A stretch of DNA of 35,229 nt. Origin: Mammaliicoccus fleurettii. Lineage in GTDB: Bacteria > Bacillota > Bacilli > Staphylococcales > Staphylococcaceae. A model generated the notes under the pieces. The model made no database searches. It saw only the letters and a list, made by a program, of their open reading frames with translations, and was not told the DNA's origin. The stretch is from assembly GCF_003970575.1 (NCBI RefSeq), contig NZ_RXWZ01000171.1:1-35229 (forward strand), written 5' to 3'. Both the position numbers and the translations under genes were made by a program. This document shows positions 7,418-17,458 of the stretch, piece after piece. The first letter of the stretch is position 1; each line of letters opens with the position of its first letter.

Positions 7418-8575
7418 ATGTCGAAAGCTCGATTAATCACATTTATGTTAAGCGTATTTGTCGTAGGAATGGTTGAATTGATGATTGCGGGGATTCTTAC
7501 TTTAATGAGTAAAGATTTAAATGTATCTGAAGCAATAGTTGGCCAACTCGTAACAGTTTACGCATTAACGTTCGCGATAAGTGGACCAATACTTGTTAAA
7601 GTCACAAAGAACATATCACCAAAGACCGTCTTATTAGTAAGCATGGCTATTTTCATATTAGGAAACTGTATCATCGCTTTCTCACCTAATTTTACAATAT
7701 TAGTTTTAGGTAGAATATTATCTTCTGCCGCTGCAGCTATTATAGTTGTTAAGATTTTATCATTAACTGTCGTATATTCTAACCCAAGTGAACGAGGCAA
7801 AATGATCGGACTCGTGTATACAGGTTTCAGTGCCGCCAATGTATTAGGTGTTCCACTAGGTACAAAAATTGGTGACCTAGTAGGTTGGAGAATGTCATTT
7901 GTATTTATATCACTTGTCGGGGTTGCAGCTATTATATTAATCGCATTTAATGTAGCAAGTAATAAAATAGATACAGTTGAATCATCTCAACAAAATCAAG
8001 GCTATAAGATTATTGACAAACTTGAAATTGTTAAATATTTAAGTATCACTTTCTTAATACTTGCAGCTAATTATGTTGTCGTAACATATATCAGTCCATT
8101 ATTATCAATTTATGGATATGACTTAAATATTGTTTCCATTGTATTGCTCGTTGCGGGACTTGGTGCAATTCTTGGAACATCATTAGGAGGATATATTACA
8201 GACTCATTAGGAAGCAAGAAATGGTTGTTAATTTCATTAAGCACTTACACAGTATTAATGCTTATTTTCCAATCATTTTTACCTATATTAATTATTACTC
8301 TAGTAGGTGTATTCTTATGGAATATCGTTCAATGGGGATCGAATCCACCAATTCAAATAGGTATTATCTCTCAAATAGAAGGAGATACTAGTGCTGCTAT
8401 GAGTTGGAACATGTCTAGTTTAAATGCAGGAATTGGGGCAGGTTCATTATTAGGAGGCATTTTTGTATCTTACTTTAATGTCGTGTCAAGCTTATATGTA
8501 GCAGCTGTATTAAGCTTTATCGCATTTTTAATTTGCTTAACACTTAAAAAGAAACCTAAATCACAACAAGTATAA
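7418..8575 (+). CDS. Major facilitator superfamily exporter (DHA1/AraJ-PbuE type)
   Basis: A 385-residue transporter with 12 predicted membrane segments. The first half carries TLMSKDLNVSEAIVGQLVT, typical of the AraJ/PbuE branch, and a later GWRMSFVFISLVG segment in the expected place. Relatives export purine bases, arabinose or drugs, and the substrate here cannot be set by sequence. AAGGAG at 7405-7410 is 7 bases before the ATG at 7418; an adjacent ATG at 7415 is also possible. An upstream open stretch to 7316 lacks a ribosome site. It diverges from yjiH and ends at its own strong terminator. Confidence 0.82.
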   Translation: MSKARLITFMLSVFVVGMVELMIAGILTLMSKDLNVSEAIVGQLVTVYALTFAISGPILVKVTKNISPKTVLLVSMAIFILGNCIIAFSPNFTILVLGRILSSAAAAIIVVKILSLTVVYSNPSERGKMIGLVYTGFSAANVLGVPLGTKIGDLVGWRMSFVFISLVGVAAIILIAFNVASNKIDTVESSQQNQGYKIIDKLEIVKYLSITFLILAANYVVVTYISPLLSIYGYDLNIVSIVLLVAGLGAILGTSLGGYITDSLGSKKWLLISLSTYTVLMLIFQSFLPILIITLVGVFLWNIVQWGSNPPIQIGIISQIEGDTSAAMSWNMSSLNAGIGAGSLLGGIFVSYFNVVSSLYVAAVLSFIAFLICLTLKKKPKSQQV

Positions 8576-8576
8576 T

Positions 8577-8612
8577 AAAAAGCGACCGGAAAATTTCCGG
8601 TCGCTTTTTTTA
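8577..8612. terminator. Bidirectional terminator between the MFS gene and asp23
   Basis: GCGACCGG (8582-8589) pairs with CCGGTCGC (8597-8604), extended by A-T pairs on both sides, with A-run before and T-run after. It closes two convergent units. Confidence 0.9.
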
Positions 8613-8618
8613 TATCTA

Positions 8619-9131
8619 TTATTGTAATTCTTTACCATTTTGTGATTGGTTTTCTTCATTAGAAGATGCGTTTTTTTGTTCGTATTCTTTTTTACTCATT
8701 ACATCATCAACATGCATGTTAACTTCAACAACTTCAAGGCCAGTCATATGTTTAACTTGTTCTTTAACTAAGTCTGACACTTTTTTGAAGATTCTAGGAG
8801 CTGATTCACCATATTCTAAAATAACTTTTAAGTCTACAGCTGCTTGTTTTTCTCCTACTTCAACAGTTACACCTTGTGTTACGTTATTTCCAGAAGTAAA
8901 ACGGTCAGTAAAGCTAGATGCAAATCCGCCTTTCATATCTAAAATACCTTTAACTTCTCTTGCAGCAATTCCAGCAATTTTTTCTACTACTTCATCTGAG
9001 AAAGATAATGTATTTGAAAATTGTGGTTCTTGAGCTTGAGCTTGTTGTTGTTGAACTTCACGTTCTTGTTCGTTTACACCAGTTTGTTCATTGTAACTGC
9101 TTTTTGCTTTGTTGTTGTCTACGTTTGCCAT
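8619..9131 (-). CDS. asp23: Alkaline shock protein 23
   Basis: A 170-residue Asp23/Gls24-family protein, very like S. aureus Asp23 (169 residues). The core [20 protein letters not shown] and [20 protein letters not shown] with [11 protein letters not shown] are nearly unchanged. The N-terminus is Q/E-rich and the C-terminus N/E/Q-rich, both probably disordered. In S. aureus it is an abundant protein held at the membrane by AmaP and tied to envelope stress. GGGAGAG precedes the ATG. It is the last gene of amaP-DUF2273-asp23 and has no clear promoter of its own in the 60 bases upstream, so expression should follow the SigB promoter at 10026-10050. Confidence 0.96.
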   Translation of the reverse strand: MANVDNNKAKSSYNEQTGVNEQEREVQQQQAQAQEPQFSNTLSFSDEVVEKIAGIAAREVKGILDMKGGFASSFTDRFTSGNNVTQGVTVEVGEKQAAVDLKVILEYGESAPRIFKKVSDLVKEQVKHMTGLEVVEVNMHVDDVMSKKEYEQKNASSNEENQSQNGKELQ

Positions 9132-9192
9132 AATAAATTCTCTCCCTTAGTTTATAATTTGTTTTAATTTTTTTATTTATATATTTAGCAGT

Positions 9193-9417
9193 CTAACTAA
9201 TTCTGTTAAGGAAATTTAAAAACTGCTGTGTACAGTCTTTAATATACCCTAGCCCCACACCTATTAAACATAGGACAAGAATTAAAACTGTTTTCCAAAA
9301 ACCAATAGTTAAAAATAAAACTGCTAAAATTAACATCGCTATAAAACCAATAATTCTCCATTTATATTCTTTAATAAAATTAATGAATTGATTCGGATCT
9401 TGATTTTCATTTGGCAT
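9193..9417 (-). CDS. DUF2273 small membrane protein
   Basis: A 74-residue protein with two closely spaced membrane segments (about residues 16-34 and 37-57) and a short polar N-terminus. Size, layout and position between amaP and asp23 match the DUF2273 protein found at the same place in S. aureus. Its task is unknown; it may join the AmaP-Asp23 complex. The intact AGGAGG ribosome site is 6-8 bases before the ATG. Confidence 0.88.
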   Translation of the reverse strand: MPNENQDPNQFINFIKEYKWRIIGFIAMLILAVLFLTIGFWKTVLILVLCLIGVGLGYIKDCTQQFLNFLNRIS

Positions 9418-9440
9418 AACCGGAACCTCCTATCCTTGTC

Positions 9441-9986
9441 TTATAACACTCTTGTATCACTCGTTTTCTGATCTCTTACATTAATCTCGATATTTTTCAC
9501 TGGTATTTCAGAGAAATGTTCAACATTTTCTTTAATATCCGATTTGATACGATCAGTTAATGTTTGAATACCACCTGTCTCTGAAACTACAAAGAAATCA
9601 GCTTTAACTGTTGCATAAGATTTGTTCTTCTTGTTATAAAGTTTAGCAACAACATTTGGTTGACGAACTTGATCGTATTTTTGAATTGTACGATAAACAC
9701 ATTTTTCAACTGAATTTCTCGTAATATATATGTGACCATCCTCGTAGTCACGGTGTAAGCCTGGTTTCTTATGTGTTGGTTTAAATGTCGCAAAGAACAT
9801 TAGTAAACCAAAGAATATTAATACGCCAGCACAAGCAATCAATGTAGGTTCAAACCAATTATATTTTAATAACTGTTGTTGATAGCTCTTAATTTGGCTA
9901 ATATCCAAGTACGTAAAAAGAAGCGTGCCTACAACTACTATTATGAACAAGCCTAGGAAAAAATTCTTTAATCTTCTCACTGGCAA
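9441..9986 (-). CDS. amaP: Asp23 membrane-anchoring protein AmaP
   Basis: About 181 residues: two N-terminal membrane hairpin segments (about 10-28 and 45-65), then a cytosolic domain of the Asp23-like type (TVKADFFVVSETGGIQTLTD, ending VKNIEINVRD). In S. aureus AmaP tethers Asp23 to the membrane. The start is unsettled: AGGAGGTG (9991-9998) overlaps a GTG at 9992; TTG at 9986 (5-base spacing) and GTG at 9978-9980 (11-base spacing) are both usable. TTG is given here. First gene of the SigB-type operon, 23 bases before the DUF2273 gene. Confidence 0.9.
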   Translation of the reverse strand: MPVRRLKNFFLGLFIIVVVGTLLFTYLDISQIKSYQQQLLKYNWFEPTLIACAGVLIFFGLLMFFATFKPTHKKPGLHRDYEDGHIYITRNSVEKCVYRTIQKYDQVRQPNVVAKLYNKKNKSYATVKADFFVVSETGGIQTLTDRIKSDIKENVEHFSEIPVKNIEINVRDQKTSDTRVL

Positions 9987-10025
9987 CTGCACCTCCTATG
10001 TATAGTTCTATTACTACTCATAGTT

Positions 10026-10050
10026 ATACCCCTAAAATGATTTCGGAAAC
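10026..10050 (-). promoter_or_regulatory. SigB promoter of amaP-DUF2273-asp23
   Basis: On the minus strand, GTTTCC (10050-10045), a 13-base spacer and GGGTAT (10031-10026). The staphylococcal SigB consensus is GTTTAA-N12-15-GGGTAT, so the -10 is perfect and the -35 is 4 of 6. asp23 is a classic SigB-dependent gene. The predicted start lies about 35 bases before the amaP start codon. Confidence 0.85.
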
Positions 10051-10173
10051 AATATTTTATATTTAATTTATATTTTTAGGTAAAATTTTAATAAACTAGC
10101 AAAGTTGATTTCAATTTCTTTGAAAATTTTATTTGAAACTGGATTTTTTAAGTCTGTACAATATACTATATTC

Positions 10174-10224
10174 AAAAATAAAAAAATGCTTTCAATCCGA
10201 ATTAATTCAGATTGAAAGCATTTT
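10174..10224 (-). terminator. Terminator of fhuCBG, overlapping the fhuG stop codon
   Basis: 15-bp stem AAAATGCTTTCAATC / GATTGAAAGCATTTT (10183-10197, 10210-10224) with a 12-base loop and seven T's on the minus strand. The fhuG TAA (10225-10223) is inside the right arm, so translation ends within the terminator stem. The 120 bases between here and the amaP promoter hold nothing I can name. Confidence 0.9.
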
Positions 10225-11239
10225 ATATATGTGTTGATTTTTGCATTAAATATAAGAAATATGGTGCTCCAACTATTGCAACGATAATTCCTGCTGGTAG
10301 TCCATTAGGCTCCAATACAATTTTACCAATTGTATCTGCTGCGACTAACAATATTGCACCGTTTAACACGGCTATTGGTAAGTATAGTTGATGTCTTGGT
10401 CCTACTATACTTCTAGCAATATGTGGCCCCATTAATCCTACGAAGCCAATTCCCCCTGCTACTGAAACTGCTGCAGATGATAACACAACAGCTAAGAATA
10501 CGAGAAGGATTCTTTCTTTATTATTATTAATACCGAAAGCAACTGAAACTTGTTCGTTTGTGCTTAAGACATTTAATACATTCGCTTTATAAAACAAGAA
10601 TGGCATAACGATTGCTAACCAAGGTACAAATGCAAACACGAATGGCCATTCGTCTCCCCATATATTACCTGCAAACCATCTTGCTATAAATTCCATTTGA
10701 TCTTGGTCAAAAGTAGACATGATTGTAATAGATGCCCCACTTAATGCAGTTGATAAACCCACACCGATTAATACCATTCTCACTGGGTTTATTCCTTCAC
10801 CTTTTTTATGACTAAAGATGAATATTACCATAGCTGTAGCTAAACCACCTAGCATACTTACAAGTGGTAATACATATACAAAATCGCCTGCTTTGATAGT
10901 ACCAACTACTAAAAACAATGTAATCATAAAGCCGCTTCCTGCATTAATACCCAATATACCAGGCTCTGCTAGTGGGTTCTTTGTAATACTTTGAAGTATT
11001 GCACCACTCAATGCTAAGCTTGCTCCTGCTAAGATTGTAATAAGCATTCTTGGCATTCTAAATTCATACAAAATCATAGTATCTAGTTCGTTACCTTGAC
11101 CTAAAATTGTTTTGAAAAATTGGACAAATGACATCTTAAATTCGCCAGTTGTCATCGCAAATCCCATTGATGCGATGAGTACGACTACTAAAATGGTAAA
11201 AGTTATGCGTTGTTTTCGAATTATTTTAGGATGTATCAT
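10223..11239 (-). CDS. fhuG: Iron-hydroxamate ABC transporter permease
   Basis: A 338-residue FecCD-family permease with nine or ten membrane segments. The family motif near the coupling region reads GFVGLMGPHIAR, and AEPGILGINAG is in the usual place. With FhuB it forms the membrane channel for ferric hydroxamate siderophores. Its ATG overlaps the fhuB stop by 4 bases, implying coupled translation. It is named fhuG from its third position, as in staphylococcal fhuCBG. No binding protein (FhuD) gene is in the window; in S. aureus these are encoded elsewhere. Confidence 0.92.
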   Translation of the reverse strand: MIHPKIIRKQRITFTILVVVLIASMGFAMTTGEFKMSFVQFFKTILGQGNELDTMILYEFRMPRMLITILAGASLALSGAILQSITKNPLAEPGILGINAGSGFMITLFLVVGTIKAGDFVYVLPLVSMLGGLATAMVIFIFSHKKGEGINPVRMVLIGVGLSTALSGASITIMSTFDQDQMEFIARWFAGNIWGDEWPFVFAFVPWLAIVMPFLFYKANVLNVLSTNEQVSVAFGINNNKERILLVFLAVVLSSAAVSVAGGIGFVGLMGPHIARSIVGPRHQLYLPIAVLNGAILLVAADTIGKIVLEPNGLPAGIIVAIVGAPYFLYLMQKSTHI

Positions 11240-12240
11240 AATATTTTACCGTCCCTTCTTACAAGATAAAGGAAGAACGGTACACCAATAATTGAAATAA
11301 CTGCTCCAATTGGTGCTTCTCCTAACATTCTCGCAATCATATCTGCAAATAGAAGAATAAATCCACCTAATACTGCTGATAAAGGGATAACGCGTTTATA
11401 ATCTGTCCCTATCATAAATCTAACAATATGAGGAACCATTAAGCCTACAAAAGCAATTTGACCTACAATAGATACAGCTATACCTGCTAATAATATTGTA
11501 GCAATTAAACTCGTATACCTAACAACAGTACTATTTTGTCCCAAACCTTTTGAAAGTGTATCACCTAAACTAAGTATTGTAAGTTGTCTACTCATCATAA
11601 TTAACACTATTAAAATAACAACAACTATCGGCGTTGAAATCATAAGTTGTTTCCACGTTGTACCACTTACACCACCAACACTCCAAAATGTTAATGTTTG
11701 ATTTAATTTAAATATTAATGCGATTCCTTCACTTGCAGCAGTCAATAGCGCAGATACTGCAGCACCTGCAAGTACAAGTCTCATTGGACTAAATCCACCA
11801 CGTTTAGATGAACCGACACTCATTACAAGTACCCCACCAATTCCAGCTCCAACAAATCCTGCAAGCATAAGTGTAAAGTACCCTGCACTTGGTATTACTG
11901 CTAAAGTTAGTGCAAGCATCATACTTGCTCCAGCGTTAAGTCCTAATAAGCCAGGATCAGCTAAGCCATTACGTGTAACCCCCTGCATTACAGCTCCAGA
12001 TACTGCCAGTGCCATTCCGACAATGACTGCTCCAATTTCTCTTGGAATTCGTATTTCTCTTAAAATATTATGTTCCTCTATTTGAGGATTATAGTTGAAA
12101 ATTGCATCATAAACCATTTGAATCGAAGTTGTTTTTGCTCCGAATAAAAATGACAGAAGTAAAACAGCTACAAGTAAAATAATTGTAACTGTTAAAATAA
12201 TAGAATAGCGATTTTCTTTAATTGTTTTTGATTGAGTCAT
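11236..12240 (-). CDS. fhuB: Iron-hydroxamate ABC transporter permease
   Basis: A 334-residue FecCD-family permease, paralogous to the next gene. Motifs: ADPGLLGLNAG and AFVGLMVPHIVR. It partners FhuG as a heterodimeric permease powered by FhuC. It starts 15 bases after fhuC with AAAGGATGG as ribosome site and overlaps fhuG by 4 bases. Its assignment to FhuB rests on operon order. Confidence 0.92.
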   Translation of the reverse strand: MTQSKTIKENRYSIILTVTIILLVAVLLLSFLFGAKTTSIQMVYDAIFNYNPQIEEHNILREIRIPREIGAVIVGMALAVSGAVMQGVTRNGLADPGLLGLNAGASMMLALTLAVIPSAGYFTLMLAGFVGAGIGGVLVMSVGSSKRGGFSPMRLVLAGAAVSALLTAASEGIALIFKLNQTLTFWSVGGVSGTTWKQLMISTPIVVVILIVLIMMSRQLTILSLGDTLSKGLGQNSTVVRYTSLIATILLAGIAVSIVGQIAFVGLMVPHIVRFMIGTDYKRVIPLSAVLGGFILLFADMIARMLGEAPIGAVISIIGVPFFLYLVRRDGKIL

Positions 12241-12255
12241 CAGGCTGCCATCCTT

Positions 12256-13059
12256 TTATAACTTTGTGTAATGTTTACATAGTAAATTATATGTTACAAG
12301 CATTGGCTTACCAGTTCTAGGATCTGTTGAAAGTTCAGCATCAATGTTAAACACTTCTTCTAAAATCTCGTTTGTTAACACTTCTTCTGTTTGACCTTGA
12401 GCAACTATTTCTCCAGATTTCATAGCTATTAAATGGTCAGAAAAACGTATTGCTTGGTTGATATCATGTAAAACCATGATAATCGTACAACCTTGTTCTC
12501 TATTTAATTCTTGAACAAGTTCTAGAATTTCAAGTTGATGTGAAATATCTAAATATGTTGTTGGCTCATCTAAGAAAATGATATCTGTTTTTTGAGCAAG
12601 CGCCATAGCAATCCATACTCTTTGTCTTTGACCACCACTTAAATCATTTATTGCTCTATATTTAAAATCATGAGTTCCGGTAACGTTTAAAGCCCACTCT
12701 ATTTCCTCTTTATCTTGTTTAGATAATCTACCAAAACCTTTTTGATGAGGAAATCGTCCATAAGAAACCAGTTCACCAACTGTTAATCCATCTGCAACAT
12801 CAGGAGACTGAGGTAATATCGCAATTTTTTTAGCAATTTCTTTTGTAGAAGTTGAATGTAAGTTCTTTCCATCAAGTAAAACTTCTCCAGTTTGTACATT
12901 TAAAATACGGCTTAATGCTTTAAGTAAAGTTGATTTACCACAGCCATTTGGACCGATTATAGAAGTTACTTTACCATCAGGTATTTCTAAGTTTAAATCA
13001 TTAACTATTAATTTTTCACCATAACCTATTGAAATGGCTTCTCCCGTTAAACGATTCAT
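12256..13059 (-). CDS. fhuC: Iron-hydroxamate ABC transporter ATP-binding protein
   Basis: A 267-residue ATPase very close to S. aureus FhuC, which also powers uptake of other staphylococcal siderophores. Walker A GPNGCGKS (36-43), signature LSGGQ (140-144) and Walker B IIFLDEP (160-166) are intact, with the switch histidine in MVLHD. The distinctive stretch VSYGRFPHQKGFG is shared with the staphylococcal protein. GAGGG precedes the ATG. First gene of the operon, below a Fur box. Confidence 0.95.
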   Translation of the reverse strand: MNRLTGEAISIGYGEKLIVNDLNLEIPDGKVTSIIGPNGCGKSTLLKALSRILNVQTGEVLLDGKNLHSTSTKEIAKKIAILPQSPDVADGLTVGELVSYGRFPHQKGFGRLSKQDKEEIEWALNVTGTHDFKYRAINDLSGGQRQRVWIAMALAQKTDIIFLDEPTTYLDISHQLEILELVQELNREQGCTIIMVLHDINQAIRFSDHLIAMKSGEIVAQGQTEEVLTNEILEEVFNIDAELSTDPRTGKPMLVTYNLLCKHYTKL

Positions 13060-13123
13060 AAAGAACCCTCTTTCTATTAAAAATAGACTCTATTTATTAT
13101 GCTTATTTGTATTTTTTTGTAAA

Positions 13124-13138
13124 TGATAATCATTATCA
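13124..13138. promoter_or_regulatory. Fur box controlling fhuCBG
   Basis: TGATAATCATTATCA is a perfect 7-1-7 Fur site. A -10 element TATAAT lies upstream on the minus strand at 13160-13155 with only a weak -35, putting the start near 13148 and the box at about +10 to +24. Iron-loaded Fur would block transcription. Confidence 0.92.
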
Positions 13139-13229
13139 TCATTCATATCTATGTATTATAACATTTAATGGGGTCTTTTTCTATCATTTAATGAATATTT
13201 TCACGTTATATTCACTTTTGAGACAAATA

Positions 13230-13270
13230 AAAACAAGCTAAGAATCCCCTTTTTCTTAGCTTGTTTTTTT
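13230..13270 (-). terminator. Terminator of the yitT-family gene
   Basis: 15-bp stem AAAACAAGCTAAGAA / TTCTTAGCTTGTTTT (13230-13244, 13253-13267), 8-base loop, with A/T runs on both sides. It ends the gene at 13274 on the minus strand. Confidence 0.85.
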
Positions 13271-13273
13271 AAA

Positions 13274-14110
13274 TTATTCATCCACAAGGAAACCATTTCC
13301 GAGTACGTCCCTCACATCATGGACAACTACAAATGCATTTTCGTCGAATTTCTTGATCATACGTTTAGTTCTAGAAAGTTGCGTTTTAGCAATTACTACA
13401 TACAAAACATCCGTATCTTTTTTCGAATAATATCCTCTACCATTTAAAATCGTACATCCTCTTCCAATTTGCTCATCTATCATTTTAGCAATTTGATCAG
13501 GATTTTGAGATATAATGGTTACGGCTTTTTTAGGGTTTAAACCTTCAATAACAAAGTCCATAACTTTAGTACCAACGTATAAAGATATCACTGTTAGTAA
13601 TGCTTTTTCTAACGGCATTACAGTTAGTGAGAACATGACTACGATAAGGTCAAAGAATAGAAGAGCATATGATGTATTAACATCTAAATATTTATGAGCT
13701 ATTCTTGCTAGGATTGTTGTTCCAGCAGTTGTTCCGCCAGATAACACTATTAAACCAATACCTAGACCGACCATAAATCCGCCAAAGATTGTGTTAATTA
13801 ATATTTCGTGTGTCTCAACAACCCATGAACCTGTCAGACCTAAAAATACCGATATTGCAATAACCGCTATTATTGTATAAATTGTACTTCTCTTACTTAA
13901 AAATTTATACCCTAACGCGATTAAAATAGCGTTTAGTATAAACGTTGACCACGCTGGTGAAATATCATAAGCATAAAGTAGAATCAAAGAAACCCCGGTT
14001 ACGCCACCTTCACCTAAATTAGCTGATATAATAAAGGCATTTACCCCAGTAGCAAATATGAATGATCCTACTAGTATTAATATCATATCTCGTAATAATC
14101 TATTTTTCAT
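13274..14110 (-). CDS. YitT-family membrane protein (DUF161 plus DUF2179)
   Basis: A 278-residue protein. Residues 1-195 hold five or six membrane segments (DUF161-like, GSFIFATGVNAFIISANLGE at the start and GGTTAGTTILARI in the middle). Residues 200-278 form a soluble DUF2179 domain with IGRGCTILNGRGYYSKKDTD. This architecture defines the YitT family, a widespread group in Firmicutes whose transported substrate is not settled. AGGAGGTAAGGTC precedes the ATG. It is transcribed alone, between two hairpins. Confidence 0.88.
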   Translation of the reverse strand: MKNRLLRDMILILVGSFIFATGVNAFIISANLGEGGVTGVSLILLYAYDISPAWSTFILNAILIALGYKFLSKRSTIYTIIAVIAISVFLGLTGSWVVETHEILINTIFGGFMVGLGIGLIVLSGGTTAGTTILARIAHKYLDVNTSYALLFFDLIVVMFSLTVMPLEKALLTVISLYVGTKVMDFVIEGLNPKKAVTIISQNPDQIAKMIDEQIGRGCTILNGRGYYSKKDTDVLYVVIAKTQLSRTKRMIKKFDENAFVVVHDVRDVLGNGFLVDE

Positions 14111-14198
14111 GACCTTACCTCCTTTTTATTTTTCAGTAGACATATAGATACTACCATAATCAGCAAATCCCCTCAACATGCCTATTTCAAATACAAAA

Positions 14199-14250
14199 AG
14201 GGAGTGGGATAGAAATCTAGTTTTATAAAAAGATTTCGTCGTCCCACTCC
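14199..14250 (-). terminator. Terminator of the lldP-ldh operon
   Basis: GGAGTGGGA (14201-14209) pairs with TCCCACTCC (14242-14250), and AGAAATCT with AGATTTC inside. On the minus strand it is followed by CCTTTTTG. The interior is almost the same as the terminator at 2884-2941. Confidence 0.85.
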
Positions 14251-14270
14251 TGCAAGGATAAATTTTTATA

Positions 14271-16845
<2,575 letters not shown>

Positions 16846-16895
16846 AACGAACAACTTCTTTCTTTTTTATTTTTTAAGATGCGCATCTTTTATAT

Positions 16896-16912
16896 TTGTG
16901 TTTTTTTCACAA
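16896..16912. promoter_or_regulatory. Second Rex-like site over the lldP transcription start
   Basis: TTGTG, seven T's, CACAA: both outer half-site parts are perfect, but the spacing is one base shorter than consensus. It covers about -2 to +15, where binding would block the start. Weaker than the upstream site. Confidence 0.45.
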
Positions 16913-16916
16913 TGTA

Positions 16917-16945
16917 AATATAACACCTCCAAAACCCTGGGTCAA
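16917..16945 (-). promoter_or_regulatory. SigA promoter of lldP-ldh
   Basis: On the minus strand, TTGACC (16945-16940), a 17-base spacer and TATATT (16922-16917): a strong housekeeping promoter. Transcription would start near 16910, giving a leader of about 65 bases. Confidence 0.8.
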
Positions 16946-16962
16946 TAGCTTTAGCGCATATT

Positions 16963-16980
16963 ATGTGAAAATATTCACGA
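16963..16980. promoter_or_regulatory. Rex-box upstream of lldP
   Basis: ATGTGAA-AATA-TTCACGA matches the 7-4-7 Rex pattern TTGTGAA-N4-TTCACAA with one mismatch per half. It is centred about 29 bp upstream of the -35. Lactate genes are known Rex targets in S. aureus, where Rex lets go of DNA at high NADH. Confidence 0.75.
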
Positions 16981-17089
16981 TAAATTTTATATAGATTTTT
17001 ACGATTTTTTACAAACTCTTTATCTACTTGAATGGTTGCGTTTACATTATTGTCACTGATTTGAAAATTAATTTTCTACTTAATATTGT

Positions 17090-17329
17090 GTTAGGGACAT
17101 AATTACGAGAAGTGTCCGTAAGGGGTGCTGTTAGGGACATAATTCTGAGTAATGTCCGTAAGAAGTGCTGTCTCTAAGGAGCATTATTCAGAATTTTGCC
17201 AGTTAGAACTTTCTAAGGAGCACTATTCAGAATTCTGCCAGTTAGAGCTTTCTAAGATGCACTATTCGGAATTTTGCTAGTTAGCCCAACCTAAGGAGCA
17301 TTATTCGGAATTCTGCTAGTTAGCCCAAT
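17090..17329. repeat. Tandem array A: 2 x 40 bp plus 4 x 39 bp in inverted orientation
   Basis: Units start at 17090 and 17130 (40 bp; GTTAGGGACATAATT at the head), then at 17174, 17213, 17252 and 17291 (39 bp; CTAAGGAGCA or variant at the head). The 39-bp units, read on the other strand, share the core AATTCTGARTAATG with the 40-bp units, so the array contains one element in both orientations. The second 40-bp unit has an internal stem GGACAT / ATGTCC. The remaining stretch between here and the lldP start holds the promoter and Rex sites; no gene was seen. Confidence 0.85.
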
Positions 17330-17362
17330 CTAAACTCCACAACCAAGTTCTTTCCCACTCGC

Positions 17363-17402
17363 AAAATAGAGCCTAGACAATTTATTGTCTAGACTCTATT
17401 TT
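17363..17402. terminator. Terminator of abcA
   Basis: 19-base arms AAAATAGAGCCTAGACAAT and ATTGTCTAGACTCTATTTT with a single C-A mismatch and a 2-base gap at the tip; T-run on either strand. It lies about 55 bases after the abcA stop. Confidence 0.8.
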
Positions 17403-17458
17403 GTGATTTTTAGTTGTTCTCATCTACCAAGTTCTATTACATTCTTAATTTTATATTT

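Noticed and set aside
9587-9793. Minus-strand frame of 68 codons inside amaP
   Set aside because: Same strand but other frame inside amaP; no ribosome site and no recognisable protein.
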